From NCBI GenBank assembly GCA_963674495.2, contig CAXXLG010000003.1, positions 124,001-188,000 of the forward strand: a stretch of 64,000 bases of DNA, written 5' to 3'. The position numbers and the translations under genes were made by a program. A model generated the notes under the pieces. The model had not been told where the DNA came from, did not search any database, and saw only the letters and a list, made by a program, of their open reading frames with translations. Below, piece by piece: positions 1 through 8,925 of the stretch (position 1 is its first letter; every line of letters begins with the position of its first letter). Origin of the DNA: RGIG3178 sp963674495 (GTDB lineage Bacteria; Bacillota; Clostridia; Christensenellales; QAND01).

Positions 1-188
1 CCTTCTGCATTCTTTTGCTCAATCCCAACCAGTTCAATGAACGCGCCACGCGTTCCCGAACCCTCTTCACGGGAAATCACAGCGATGTCCTGCGTCGAAT
101 CGAACGAAGTTTCGCTGTTGTTGCCACAACCAGCAAAGGCCGCCAGGGCCAACACGCCAACCAACATAAGAATAACTAATTTTTTCAA
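1..188 (-). CDS. pstS: Phosphate ABC transporter substrate-binding protein, N-terminal part (runs off window)
   Basis: The protein starts at TTG (186-188), directly after a strong AGGAGGAGGAAC ribosome site, and runs off the left edge after about 62 residues. It has a lipoprotein signal (KKLVILMLVGVLALAAFAGC), so it would be anchored outside the membrane. The stretch VISREEGSGTRGAF follows; this phosphate-binding segment is typical of clostridial PstS. The family delivers orthophosphate to the PstCAB importer. A Pho-box-like repeat lies upstream. The rest of the pst operon would lie to the left and is not visible. Confidence 0.85.
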   Translation of the reverse strand, partial: MKKLVILMLVGVLALAAFAGCGNNSETSFDSTQDIAVISREEGSGTRGAFIELVGIEQKNAE

Positions 189-254
189 TTGTGTTCCTCC
201 TCCTCTTTGATGTCTTCATGGTATCGCGATGTCGTAATCCCTGTATTCTGCCCA

Positions 255-271
255 TGTCAAATATTTGTAAA
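255..271 (-). promoter_or_regulatory. Candidate Pho-box direct repeat upstream of pstS
   Basis: On the minus strand TTTACA and TTGACA stand 11 bp apart (266-271 and 255-260), the spacing of PhoP/PhoB half-sites. They lie about 70 bp before the pstS start. The TTGACA could also serve as a -35 box, but the -10 at the right distance is poor, as is common in activated promoters. Position and spacing are seen; the role is inferred. Confidence 0.35.
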
Positions 272-777
272 AAAATGATGGTTTCACTGTATACATGTAA
301 AAAATCACTCGAATTATGCCAAACATACGCCATTTGGCGCCATTAGGGGGCGCTATTTGCCAAGGTGAGCAGGCATGTCCATTAAGGTTATGTAAAAGAG
401 CACTAGCGGTTTTACTGTAAATTTTGTATTCATTCGGCCTGTTAAGCTGCCGACGCAAACTTTTGATTTCCTGCCGGACATCTCCAATTGGGCGTATAGC
501 TTGGCCGTGACCGATAGGTCGCCGTTCAATTGGCAGCGTATTTCGTAGCACGGGTGGCCCAATTCCAACAGCTTGTCCTTGTACGCATCTGCAAATGAAA
601 CGGGGTTGCACACGGTTTACGCTTCCTTGATCTTGTCAAAAGCACCGATTATTTACGAGCTTCTCAATCCAACATTACTCATCCATAGTATACCACGAAC
701 TGGTAAAAAGTGTACACCGCACGGCGGTGAAGCGACGAGGATTTTGAAAAACAGGTGTGAAATAAGGAAAAATACGG
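272..777. other. Intergenic stretch without a convincing gene
   Basis: Only short open frames occur here. One minus-strand frame at 353-613 encodes 86 residues with fairly protein-like composition (a stretch reading SFADAYKDKLLELGHP). It has no ribosome site, no recognised family, and stop codons just upstream, so it may be a gene remnant. No clear terminator or RNA gene was found. Confidence 0.4.
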
Positions 778-783
778 TATAAT
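778..783 (+). promoter_or_regulatory. -10 box for the NYN-domain gene
   Basis: A consensus TATAAT sits 31 bp before the ATG at 815. The -35 at 17 bp is weak (GTGTGA at 755-760). It is followed by GAGAGGGT as ribosome site. Confidence 0.45.
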
Positions 784-814
784 GAAAACATAAAAACAGA
801 ATTGAGAGGGTCAC

Positions 815-1567
815 ATGACAGCTGACAGACGATTTGCAGTGCTCATCGATGCGGACAACGTATCCGATAAGTATATCAAGGGCATCCTGGACGAGATATC
901 CAACGAAGGCGTCATCACTTACAAGCGCATTTACGGGGACTGGACAAAGCCCGCGCTGAGCAGTTGGAAATCCGTTCTTTTGGAGTATTCTATTACGCCC
1001 ATCCAGCAATACGGGTATACCACGGGCAAGAACGCCACGGATTCGGCCATGATCATCGATGCGATGGATATCCTGTACACCAGCAACGTGGAGGGATTTT
1101 GCATCGTCTCCAGCGACAGCGATTTTACACGTCTCGCGTCTCGGTTGAGAGAAAGCGGCATGACAGCGGTGGGCATGGGCGAGCGAAAGACGCCCAAAGC
1201 GTTTATTGCGGCATGCAACCGTTTTGTTTATCTGGAAGTGTTGGGACGGGACGAACAGACGCCGGAGAAGAGCAGTATGACGCGTGAAAAGAGCAACGGC
1301 CATGCTACACCCGATAACATCAAAAGCGAGATCATGGCCATCGTGCGTGAAATATCCGATGATGATGGTTGGGCGCCGCTGAGTACGGTGGGCAACATTC
1401 TAATCAAGCGCAAGCCCGATTTCGATGTGCGCAACTACGGGGAAAGTAAATTGTCGGCGCTTATCAACAGCTTCAACGCTTTTGAAGTGGATCTTCGCCA
1501 GACGAACGTGGATAAAGTCAAACATGTGTACATACGCAACAAGGGGGAACATTCTTCGAAAGCCTGA
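815..1567 (+). CDS. NYN (LabA/DUF88-type) domain protein with C-terminal OST-HTH domain
   Basis: The protein is 250 residues. The N-terminal half is a PIN-like NYN domain, with the acidic motifs LIDADN (10-15), ATD (74-76) and SSDSDF (99-104) that form the metal site of NYN nucleases. The C-terminal part (about 170-245) resembles the OST-HTH/LOTUS winged-helix fold that often accompanies NYN domains and binds RNA. Proteins of this class are predicted ribonucleases of bacterial RNA metabolism; substrate and partners are unknown. The gene stands alone between its own -10 box and a strong terminator. The family call is firm; activity is inferred. Confidence 0.85.
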   Translation: MTADRRFAVLIDADNVSDKYIKGILDEISNEGVITYKRIYGDWTKPALSSWKSVLLEYSITPIQQYGYTTGKNATDSAMIIDAMDILYTSNVEGFCIVSSDSDFTRLASRLRESGMTAVGMGERKTPKAFIAACNRFVYLEVLGRDEQTPEKSSMTREKSNGHATPDNIKSEIMAIVREISDDDGWAPLSTVGNILIKRKPDFDVRNYGESKLSALINSFNAFEVDLRQTNVDKVKHVYIRNKGEHSSKA

Positions 1568-1589
1568 ACTACGAGAAAAATAAAAATGC

Positions 1590-1618
1590 AAAGTCCGGCC
1601 GAATTCGGTCGGACTTTT
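1590..1618 (+). terminator. Rho-independent terminator after NYN gene
   Basis: The hairpin AAGTCCGGCCGAATTC is closed by GGTCGGACTT and followed by TTTGATG. It lies 23 bp after the stop codon. Confidence 0.8.
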
Positions 1619-1732
1619 GATGTTTAATCCACAAGGACACCGGCATTAATCGATCTCACTATTGTAAGCATTGCAGTATCGTATCAAACTCATCCATTGG
1701 CGTGACGGCCGCGATTGTGAGACCTAATACAC

Positions 1733-2611
1733 CTAAGCCTTGTTTAAAGGTTCAAGGGAAGACAACCGCGTAAATACGCGCAACGCATTTTGACAAAAAA
1801 CTGCATCGTGGGCATTCTCGCGTATAAGGCGGGCGATCAGTTCTATGTAAGTAGGGACATGGCAAAGCGGGAAATCCGATCCGTACATCAGCTTCTCATC
1901 GTCGGACAGATAGGCAATCCAGGTACGCAGGTGCTCGATATAGCCACGGTAATTGTCGTAGAACCAGTCAATGTCAAAGCATCCCTGCGCCAACGCTGAT
2001 AGATCGATGAACACGTTGGGATTCTTTTTGGCCACCTCCGTTGCGTCCACGATCCACGGGTTGCCGTAATGCGCCATGACGATACGAAGATCGGGATGCG
2101 CCACCGCAACTTCGTCAATGCCAAGCGGATGTGAATACTTGACAAGCGCCCGTGAGTTGGCGGTATCGCCGGTATGAAACACCACCGGTACGTCGTAATG
2201 CACCGCCAGTTCAAAAAAACCCTGGTGCAAAACATCGTTTGGATATACGAAATTGTAGCCGGGATACATCTTTATGCCCATGCATTCCGGCTCTTTTAAA
2301 TGCGCTTCGCATGAAAGCAGTGCCAAGTTTATATTTTGTGGGCTCAACTCTCGACTGGGCAAACCAACGCAATATCCGATGTATGGTGGCAATACGATTT
2401 GGCCGCTTTCGTCTTCAAACCCGGCGGCCAGGAGTTCGCAGGATCCGTCCGAGCTGCCGCGTCCCGAGCCCATGGCTATCGCCATCTCGATGCCGTTTTC
2501 GGCGAACAGATATTTTAGATAGTCCGGGTTGGCCTCGTGCCCGATGCGCTTTGCGTTTTCGGCAAAGCCCGGGCGGCTGGATGCATGGATATGTACGTCT
2601 ATAATGCGCAT
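1733..2611 (-). CDS. Amidohydrolase-family (TIM-barrel) metal-dependent hydrolase
   Basis: The protein is 292 residues. The start is ATG at 2611, preceded by AAAGGTGATTGTT; a GTG 9 bp upstream lies within that ribosome site and is rejected. It begins with the metal-binding H-I-H (residues 7-9) of the amidohydrolase 2 family, followed by VVFHTGDT, VMAHYGNPW and a late YGSDFP carrying the usual barrel histidines and aspartate. This superfamily includes decarboxylases and lactone hydrolases; the substrate cannot be told here. The gene is monocistronic with a consensus -10 box just upstream. Downstream (1568-1732) only a terminator is evident. Confidence 0.8.
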   Translation of the reverse strand: MRIIDVHIHASSRPGFAENAKRIGHEANPDYLKYLFAENGIEMAIAMGSGRGSSDGSCELLAAGFEDESGQIVLPPYIGYCVGLPSRELSPQNINLALLSCEAHLKEPECMGIKMYPGYNFVYPNDVLHQGFFELAVHYDVPVVFHTGDTANSRALVKYSHPLGIDEVAVAHPDLRIVMAHYGNPWIVDATEVAKKNPNVFIDLSALAQGCFDIDWFYDNYRGYIEHLRTWIAYLSDDEKLMYGSDFPLCHVPTYIELIARLIRENAHDAVFCQNALRVFTRLSSLEPLNKA

Positions 2612-2628
2612 AACAATCACCTTTTGGC

Positions 2629-2634
2629 ATTATA
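2629..2634 (-). promoter_or_regulatory. -10 box for the amidohydrolase gene
   Basis: TATAAT on the minus strand, 18 bp before the ATG. No good -35 is visible, so transcript start and leader length are uncertain. Confidence 0.4.
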
Positions 2635-2802
2635 GCACAGTGTGACTTGACTTGATACCGGCATATCGATAGAGTATACATAGAGGGTTATCGGAGCCAC
2701 CGTATACAAGGGCCGGGACGAAAGCGCACGCATGGACTGCATGGTATATCGGTCACGTGGATCATGTGTGAAAATGCCAGGCAAGGAATTCAAAACGCAC
2801 GG

Positions 2803-2831
2803 TTGACGCTTGTAAACACGGGGCTTAGATA
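2803..2831 (+). promoter_or_regulatory. Sigma-A promoter for the cohesin-like/mscL genes
   Basis: TTGACG (2803-2808), a 17-bp spacer and TAGATA (2826-2831), about 45 bp before the TTG start. Confidence 0.5.
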
Positions 2832-2874
2832 CGGCTTACGGTACAATGATAGGAAGGGGATTGTGGGGACTATA

Positions 2875-3756
2875 TTGAAAAAATCGCTGCTTATTTTTTT
2901 GTGCCTGATTGCGACTGTAACCGTTTGGCCATACCACGCATCCTGTGCGGGTTTAGCGCTGAACATCGACGGGCCTGCTTCGGTAAAAGCCTACGAGGAA
3001 TTCACCGTTGCCCTGACGGTGGACGGCGACAACTTGGCGGGGTTGAGCGGAACCATCGTACTGGACGACAACCTGAAGCTGGTGGATCACACATCGTTGC
3101 TGAACGCGCCATGGCAGATTGAAGTACGGGTGGAGGATCAGATACTGCATTTTGTTTTAACCGATCCATCCGCAGAGCTGTCTATCAACGCACAGACCGA
3201 CATACTGACACTGACTCTCTTAGCCAGAAGCGTCGGGGAGGCGCGTATCGTGGTCGACGAGTTGATGGGTACGGACGCCAACGGGTCGTTTGCGGTTTCG
3301 CCCGCAGCCTACCGGGCAACGGTGGAGAAATCGCAGAATACGCAGTTGGCCTCGTTATCCGCGGACAGGGGGACGCTGTCGCCGTTGTTTTCCGCGAGCA
3401 TCTATTCGTACACGTTGACAGTTCCGTACGATACCGCACAGGTAAGCCTGTTCGCTACAACGCAGGATCAAAATAGCATTATAAGCGGCGCGGGCGCCGT
3501 CGAGTTTGTCAGTCAGCAGCGGGCGGTGGACATCGTAATAACGGCGCAGGACAGCAGCACATCCACCGTGGCGGTTACCATCGTACGCGCACCACAAAGC
3601 ACGCAATCCTTTACACAAATGCCTGACGCCACCGCATCGGAGGACACTTCTCGCCGGAGCGGAGCATTGGTGGGCATCGTGTTTCTGTTTGCAGGTTGCG
3701 TGGTTGGCATTTCACTGATTGTACTAGGCTTAATGAGACAAAGAAAGAAACGGTAA
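2875..3756 (+). CDS. Secreted cohesin-like and cadherin-like beta-sandwich protein with C-terminal membrane anchor
   Basis: The protein is 293 residues. TTG at 2875 is chosen because it follows GTGGGGACTATA and begins a clear signal peptide (KKSLLIFLCLIATVTVWPYHASCAG); the longer frame back to 2764 adds an unlikely N-terminus. Residues about 27-150 resemble a cohesin-type beta sandwich. Residues about 165-235 resemble a cadherin-like beta-sandwich repeat (LASLSADRGTLSPLFSASIY). A Thr/Ser-rich linker, one transmembrane helix and a basic RQRKKR tail follow. It is probably displayed on the cell surface; its ligand is unknown. mscL starts 11 bp downstream, so the two are likely co-transcribed. 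Confidence 0.7.
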   Translation: MKKSLLIFLCLIATVTVWPYHASCAGLALNIDGPASVKAYEEFTVALTVDGDNLAGLSGTIVLDDNLKLVDHTSLLNAPWQIEVRVEDQILHFVLTDPSAELSINAQTDILTLTLLARSVGEARIVVDELMGTDANGSFAVSPAAYRATVEKSQNTQLASLSADRGTLSPLFSASIYSYTLTVPYDTAQVSLFATTQDQNSIISGAGAVEFVSQQRAVDIVITAQDSSTSTVAVTIVRAPQSTQSFTQMPDATASEDTSRRSGALVGIVFLFAGCVVGISLIVLGLMRQRKKR

Positions 3757-3766
3757 GGTAAATACA

Positions 3767-4210
3767 ATGAAGAAGATGTGGAAAGAGTTCAAAACGTTTG
3801 CATACAAGGGCAACGTGCTGGATCTGGCGGTGGGCGTGATCATCGGCGGTGCATTCGGCAAGATCATCACATCACTTGTCAACGATGTGGTCATGCCTCT
3901 TCTTGGCTTGCTTATGGGGGGCGTGGATCTTTCTTCGCTCAAATGGGTACTTACCTCCGCCGTGATGGAGGGGGATACCATCGTCATGGCGGAAAACGCG
4001 CTATATTACGGCCAGTTCATCCAGAGCATCGTGGATTTTTTTCTTATCGCGCTGTCTGTATTCATCATGGTGCACGCCATCAACCGTCTGGGCGGCATGC
4101 GTAAAAAGAAAGAGGAACAGGCTGCGGGCAATGCCAAAGCACCGCCTGCGCCGACTAGCGAGGATCTGCTTGCCGAGATTCGGGATATACTCAAACAGGA
4201 GAAATCATGA
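3767..4210 (+). CDS. mscL: Large-conductance mechanosensitive channel
   Basis: The protein is 147 residues, normal for MscL. The start of the first helix FAYKGNVLDLAVGVIIGGAFG matches the family signature. A second helix (about 80-102) is followed by the charged MRKKKEEQ segment and a C-terminal amphipathic helix (EDLLAEIRDILK). The homopentameric channel opens under membrane tension to release solutes in hypo-osmotic shock. It lies 11 bp after the surface protein and overlaps the cyclase gene by 4 bp (ATGA), so the three probably form one transcript. Confidence 0.95.
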   Translation: MKKMWKEFKTFAYKGNVLDLAVGVIIGGAFGKIITSLVNDVVMPLLGLLMGGVDLSSLKWVLTSAVMEGDTIVMAENALYYGQFIQSIVDFFLIALSVFIMVHAINRLGGMRKKKEEQAAGNAKAPPAPTSEDLLAEIRDILKQEKS

Positions 4211-4845
4211 AAAACGTGTTCGACCTGACGCGCAAACTGCACAGCGGCATGCCGGTATACCCAGGCACGCCTGCACCGCATTTTGTCACGGAGCGTACCA
4301 TAGATCAGCACGGATATCGTGAAACGTCGTTGTCGCTGTGTTCCCATGTGGGCACGCACATGGATGCGCCGGCTCATATGGTTGGGGACGGAAAGACGCT
4401 CGATGCCTATCCGCCCGAGCGGTTTTTTGGCAAAGGGTTGGTTGCGGACCTGTCAAAATACGGGCCGGACCGAAGCGTCGAATGGGAGATGCTCTCACCC
4501 TTTGAAAGGGAAGCCATGGCGAAAGTGGCGTTTCTTTTTTTCGACACCGGATATGATGCGGATCACGATGTTGTAAAAGCCTTTGCCGTACCGTCGCCCG
4601 GTATGCTGCGCAGGGCGGTGGAACTTGGCGTTTGTACGGTGGGCATCGACAGAATGAGCATCGACAAGGTGGGATCGATGGATATGAAACTGCATGGGAT
4701 ATTGTTCAGCTACGACGTGCTGATATTGGAGAATCTTACGGGTTTGTCGGCATTGCACGGCATTGTATTCTCCGTTTGCGCGTTGCCGCTTTTATACGAG
4801 AATGCAGATGGTGCGCCCACCCGCGTGATTGTACGGACGCCGTGA
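4207..4845 (+). CDS. Cyclase-family (KynB-like) metal-dependent hydrolase
   Basis: The protein is 212 residues of the cyclase/arylformamidase family. It has the HxGTHxDAPxH pattern (HVGTHMDAPAHM, about 48-59) that binds two metal ions, and ends with the expected short beta strands. The family includes kynurenine formamidase and isatin hydrolase. There is no kyn pathway gene nearby, so the substrate is open. It starts inside the mscL stop (ATGA overlap) and ends just before a hairpin terminator. Confidence 0.8.
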   Translation: MKNVFDLTRKLHSGMPVYPGTPAPHFVTERTIDQHGYRETSLSLCSHVGTHMDAPAHMVGDGKTLDAYPPERFFGKGLVADLSKYGPDRSVEWEMLSPFEREAMAKVAFLFFDTGYDADHDVVKAFAVPSPGMLRRAVELGVCTVGIDRMSIDKVGSMDMKLHGILFSYDVLILENLTGLSALHGIVFSVCALPLLYENADGAPTRVIVRTP

Positions 4846-4867
4846 GCGATGACATTGGAAAATCAAT

Positions 4868-4907
4868 CAAAAAAGCGGTGCACGCGCATAGCGGCACTGC
4901 TTTTTTT
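4868..4907. terminator. Bidirectional terminator between convergent genes
   Basis: An 8-bp stem (AGCGGTGC at 4874-4881 with GCACTGCT at 4894-4901) has A6 before and T7 after. It can stop both the mscL-cyclase transcript and the carboxypeptidase gene from the other side. Confidence 0.75.
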
Positions 4908-4996
4908 ATTATCTGCGATACAAGAACCACACAGGACTGCTGCAGGGTATCTAAGCATGATTACGTGGATTGGTTTCTTGCACACAAGACACAGCG

Positions 4997-6580
4997 TTAT
5001 TGTCTTTTGTTATCATCCGGCTTATCGTCATCGTACAGAGGGGCTCGGTCAATGCGGTTGTTCCGTCGTCTGCGCGGGTGTAAAACGCGAACGTTGTCGG
5101 TATTTTTGGATTGTGCAGCGCCGTTTTGCATATCCTGCGGCTTTGCCTGCCGCTGTACGCGTTCGTTCGTACGAGAATCCGGCCGCTGCCTTTTTTTGGA
5201 TTCCATACGCAGAAGCAGCGTATCGTCACGCTTTGCCTGTGATGATGGGTGTCTTTGCATGCGCGAGTTACGACGTGTTCTTCTCAAGCGTGGCGCGATG
5301 ATCACGAAGAAGAGAAGACAAAGACAAACGAGGAAGGCCAGCGTCCACAACGCGATTCTAAGAAACCGCGCCCAAACGGTGTTGCCGCTGTCGGTGTTTT
5401 TCACGGCGGTGGGCACAACGAACAGCGGAGCCCGGCACAATTCCTCGTCGCCGAAGGAATAGATGGCGGTGCCGAGGGCGCTTTGAAGCGGAGCGAAGAC
5501 TGCGTAATCCTCATTGTATTCGACGCGCACCGTGATGGCGCCGCTTTGTGAAATGTTTGCGGCGGTAGCAGCATCGGTCCAATAGCCCAACGTTTCGGGC
5601 AGCGTTGCTCGAAGCACCGGCGTTTCTTGTGCGCCGGGCAGCGCAGCGGCCACCGCGACCTGTGCCATATAGGGTACGAGATCGACACGCGTTAAAGAAA
5701 ATCCATAATCGAAGAATTTAACAGCATCCGTCCAACGCCTGATGTATTTTTGTCCGTCAGTATAGCTGTCGTCACCCATCAACACGGCAATAAGCGTATG
5801 GCCGTGTTGATGCGCGGCGGCCACGAGGCAGCCTTGTGCCGCGCTGGTCGATCCCGTCTTAATGCCTATGGCCGCGCTGTAGTTGTAAGAGGCGTACTTG
5901 TCTTTTTCAGAAAGCAGGCGGTTGGTGGTTTCAAGGTGATGGCCGCTCCCGGCTTTGTTGGTGGGCGCCGTCGTATAGGCAGATGTCTTTACAACCTTGG
6001 CAAAGGTTGTGTTATTCATACACGCGCACGCCAGCTTACAAAGATCAGATGCCGTGGTGTAATGATCCTCGTTATTCATGCCGTGCGGATTGACAAAATG
6101 CGTGTTGGTCATACCCAACGCTTCGGCCTTGGCGTTCATCAGATCGGCGAACCCCGCGATGGTGCCGCCTATGTTCACCGCCACCGTCGCTGCTGCATCG
6201 TTGCCCGAAACCAGCATCATGCCGTAGAGCAGGTCCAGGTACGAGATGTTTTCATGCTCGACCAGGCCCATCATGCTCGCTTCTGGTCCAAAGGCATTGA
6301 TTTCCGATCCCACTGTCGCTTTTGTGGATAGATCCGGAATTTGCTCAAGCAGCACCAGCGCGGTCATCATCTTGGTTACGCTCGCGGGATAGATGCGCTC
6401 ATCCGGCTTGTTGGCAAAGATAATTTCCCCCGTATCCAAATCCGCCAAAAGGTAGCTGTTGATGGTTGAAGTGGGTTCATCCGGTGCGGCAAAGGCGGCT
6501 TTGAAGGGTAAAAGCAAGCACAGTGCCAGAAAAAATACGCACAGTGCCAACGGCTTTTTTTTGTGTAAGATTACTCCCAT
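4997..6580 (-). CDS. D-alanyl-D-alanine carboxypeptidase (penicillin-binding protein, DacF/DacB type) with long basic tail
   Basis: The protein is 527 residues from ATG at 6580, which gives a signal peptide (LALCVFFLALCLLLPFKAAFA); no good ribosome site is visible and an upstream start is possible. The S11 peptidase motifs are present: SVTK (about 67-70), SGND (about 125) and KTGS (about 234). It trims the terminal D-Ala from peptidoglycan stem peptides outside the membrane. A membrane helix (ALWTLAFLVCLCLLFFVII) follows the C-terminal domain. Unusually, about 100 further residues rich in Arg, Lys and Gln follow, probably disordered and cytoplasmic. Enzymes of this type act in sporulation or vegetative growth; which is not clear here. 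Confidence 0.85.
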   Translation of the reverse strand: MGVILHKKKPLALCVFFLALCLLLPFKAAFAAPDEPTSTINSYLLADLDTGEIIFANKPDERIYPASVTKMMTALVLLEQIPDLSTKATVGSEINAFGPEASMMGLVEHENISYLDLLYGMMLVSGNDAAATVAVNIGGTIAGFADLMNAKAEALGMTNTHFVNPHGMNNEDHYTTASDLCKLACACMNNTTFAKVVKTSAYTTAPTNKAGSGHHLETTNRLLSEKDKYASYNYSAAIGIKTGSTSAAQGCLVAAAHQHGHTLIAVLMGDDSYTDGQKYIRRWTDAVKFFDYGFSLTRVDLVPYMAQVAVAAALPGAQETPVLRATLPETLGYWTDAATAANISQSGAITVRVEYNEDYAVFAPLQSALGTAIYSFGDEELCRAPLFVVPTAVKNTDSGNTVWARFLRIALWTLAFLVCLCLLFFVIIAPRLRRTRRNSRMQRHPSSQAKRDDTLLLRMESKKRQRPDSRTNERVQRQAKPQDMQNGAAQSKNTDNVRVLHPRRRRNNRIDRAPLYDDDKPDDNKRQ

Positions 6581-6740
6581 AACAATAGAGAGTATATAAT
6601 AAGCGAAGAGGATTGTCCATGGACACTTGAACAAGTACAATGTTTGGGCGCATCGGGTGAAGGACGGTGACCATGCGGATGGGGGCCAGGCATAGGGCGG
6701 CGCATGCTATAAGGCGCTGTTTTCTTTGTGGATTTCATGC

Positions 6741-6746
6741 TATAAT
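6741..6746 (+). promoter_or_regulatory. -10 box for the two-component operon
   Basis: Consensus TATAAT 37 bp before the response-regulator start. The -35 region is weak. Confidence 0.4.
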
Positions 6747-6782
6747 ACATATACTAATGTGCAAAAAAAAGGAGTGAACGCA

Positions 6783-7475
6783 TTGGCAACGCGCATTCTC
6801 GTCGTCGACGACGAACCGTTGATCGTCAAAGGGCTCCGTTTTTCGCTGGAGCAGGACGGTTATGCCGTCGATGAAGCGACCGATGGGCTTGCAGCCTTGG
6901 AAAAAATCAAAACCGAAGGATATCACCTTATTCTGTTGGACGTTATGTTGCCGCATTTGAGCGGCATGGATGTGTTACGCCAACTGCGCGATTTCAGCGA
7001 TGTGGCAGTGATCATGATCACTGCTAAAGGTGATGACATGGACAGAATCTTGGGACTTGAATACGGTGCTGACGATTATATGGTCAAGCCCTTTAATATT
7101 TTGGAGGTCAAGGCGCGCATTAAAAGCGTTTTGCGCCGAACCACGAGCAAGCGGCAGACGGTTCAGAGCTTATCGGCCAACGGTTTGTTTATCGATGTGT
7201 CGTCGCGTAGCGTACGGCGAAATCAGACGGAGATCAACCTGACGGCCAAGGAATTCAACCTACTGTGGGTCATGGCCAGCCAGCGGGGCCGTGTGTTTTC
7301 CCGCGAAGAACTGCATGATGCGCTGTGGAAGAGCGACCGCGAAGAAAACAGCTATGATCTACGGACGGTGGACGTGCATATACGCCGCCTGCGCGAAAAG
7401 ATCGAACCCGATCCTGCCAACCCGCGGTATATCATGACAAAATGGGGAGTTGGATATTATTTTGCGGGGCGGTAG
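6783..7475 (+). CDS. OmpR/PhoB-family response regulator
   Basis: The protein is 230 residues. The start is TTG at 6783, because AAAAGGAGTGAACGCA is an ideal ribosome site; frames back to 6726 have none. The receiver domain has the acidic pair DDE (about 9-11), phosphorylatable Asp at about 53 (LLDVMLP), a conserved Thr in MITAKG and Lys in VKPFN. A winged-helix DNA-binding domain follows (TAKEFNLLWVM to VDVHIRRLREKI). The partner kinase starts inside its 3' end. With the following GerMN lipoproteins the order matches actinobacterial MtrA-MtrB-LpqB. Confidence 0.92.
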   Translation: MATRILVVDDEPLIVKGLRFSLEQDGYAVDEATDGLAALEKIKTEGYHLILLDVMLPHLSGMDVLRQLRDFSDVAVIMITAKGDDMDRILGLEYGADDYMVKPFNILEVKARIKSVLRRTTSKRQTVQSLSANGLFIDVSSRSVRRNQTEINLTAKEFNLLWVMASQRGRVFSREELHDALWKSDREENSYDLRTVDVHIRRLREKIEPDPANPRYIMTKWGVGYYFAGR

Positions 7476-8925
7476 AATCCATCTTCTATCCACGCTTCGT
7501 GGTCAAATCGTCGTCATCTATACGCTGTTGTTTGCCATTGCATTTTTTTTCGTCAATCTCTCCGTCACAAAACTTGTCGGAGAGTTTTTGATTTCCCAGC
7601 GTACCGATGCACAGTTACACACTGTGGGTGGCATTGCATCCCAGTTTGGCAAGGCTGCGGCGGATAAGGATGCGGCGGAGCTGTACGCGCTGTGCGTGCG
7701 CAACGCGGACGATTTGTCCGGACGCGTGCTGGTGCTGGACGTGGACGGCATCGTCATGGCAGATTCCCACAGCGTGCTCAACGGACGCATCCTGCGCCAT
7801 CCTGAAGTGGAGGATATCCTCTCGGGAAACCTCAATGCGTCCTACGGATTTCACAAGGTGGATACTGCCACAAAGGAGGACAGCGGACTGTTTACGCGCA
7901 CCAAGGACTGGGCTGTGTATTACACCACATCCGCTGTGTATCAGTCCCGTACCGTGGGTGTATTGCTGGTCAGCGTATCCATCCAGGACGTTGTCAATCT
8001 TATATCAGATGCCGTGATGCAGTTTACGTTTGTGGCGCTTGGCATTCTGGTGATCCTGATCGTATCGAGCATCATCGTATCCCGTTATATCTCGCTACCC
8101 ATTGCGCAGATGACAGAGGCCATTGCACGCATGGGCAAGGGGGATTTCAACGTGCGCACGAAGATACGCGGTAACAGTGAGATCGCCCGTATGGGCAGGA
8201 CCTTCGACACCATGAGTGAACAGCTTCAAAATGTGGAAAGACAGCGACAGGAATTCGTCGCCAACGCTTCGCACGAGCTTAAGACGCCGCTGAGCGCCAT
8301 CAAGATTCTAACCGAATCGCTTTTGTACCAACAGAGCGTACCGGAGGAAACGTACAAGGAGTTTTTAACGGACATCAACGAGCAGATCGATCGGTTGAAC
8401 ACGTTGCTCGGCGATCTGTTGATCCTTGCCCAAGCCGAGCGCAGCAATGTTGTGATGCGGTACACCACCGAATGGCTGGACGAGTTGATTGCGGATTGCG
8501 TTAAAACGTTGCTGCCCATCGCACACGAAAAGAACATAGACATCCATTTACCAAAGGACCGGATACAGATGCGCTGCGACAGGTTGAAGCTTGGTACCGC
8601 GTTGATGAATCTGATTTTCAACAGCATCAAGTATACGCTGTTGGGTGGCAGTGTAACGGTATACATCGAATCGGACGGACAATGGGTTACCATCAAGGTT
8701 TCGGATACGGGCATCGGCATCCCGGAGGAAGATCGGGCACATATATTCGAGCGGTTTTACCGTGTAGACAAAGCCCGGTCGCGCGATACCGGCGGCACGG
8801 GACTGGGTCTTGCCATCGTCCAACAGATAACCCGCCTGCATGGTGGAGAAATCACGCTTGGGCCAGAGGATGAAACGGGTACCACTTTCATTGTCCGATT
8901 GCCGCAATGGGGGGTGGGGTCATGA
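7462..8925 (+). CDS. Membrane sensor histidine kinase (HAMP-HisKA-HATPase)
   Basis: The protein is 487 residues. Two TTG starts are possible: 7450 touches the GGGGAG ribosome site, while 7462 is 12 bp after it and is preferred. Two membrane helices (about 15-36 and 190-212) enclose an extracellular sensor of about 150 residues. A HAMP linker follows, then the phospho-acceptor His271 in NASHELKTPLSAIK and the ATPase N, G1 and G2 boxes (NLIFNSIKYT, DTGIGI, GTGLGLAIV). It overlaps the regulator gene by 14 bp and the next gene by 4 bp, showing tight co-expression. No PAS domain is present. The signal is unknown; cell-envelope stress is suggested by the context. Confidence 0.92.
   Translation: MRGGRIHLLSTLRGQIVVIYTLLFAIAFFFVNLSVTKLVGEFLISQRTDAQLHTVGGIASQFGKAAADKDAAELYALCVRNADDLSGRVLVLDVDGIVMADSHSVLNGRILRHPEVEDILSGNLNASYGFHKVDTATKEDSGLFTRTKDWAVYYTTSAVYQSRTVGVLLVSVSIQDVVNLISDAVMQFTFVALGILVILIVSSIIVSRYISLPIAQMTEAIARMGKGDFNVRTKIRGNSEIARMGRTFDTMSEQLQNVERQRQEFVANASHELKTPLSAIKILTESLLYQQSVPEETYKEFLTDINEQIDRLNTLLGDLLILAQAERSNVVMRYTTEWLDELIADCVKTLLPIAHEKNIDIHLPKDRIQMRCDRLKLGTALMNLIFNSIKYTLLGGSVTVYIESDGQWVTIKVSDTGIGIPEEDRAHIFERFYRVDKARSRDTGGTGLGLAIVQQITRLHGGEITLGPEDETGTTFIVRLPQWGVGS

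Noticed and set aside
353..613. Minus-strand 86-codon frame near the left end
   Set aside because: Composition is fairly protein-like but there is no ribosome site and stops lie just upstream; kept only as a possible remnant.
653..1303. Minus-strand open frame of 216 codons
   Set aside because: Antisense of the NYN-domain gene and its promoter.
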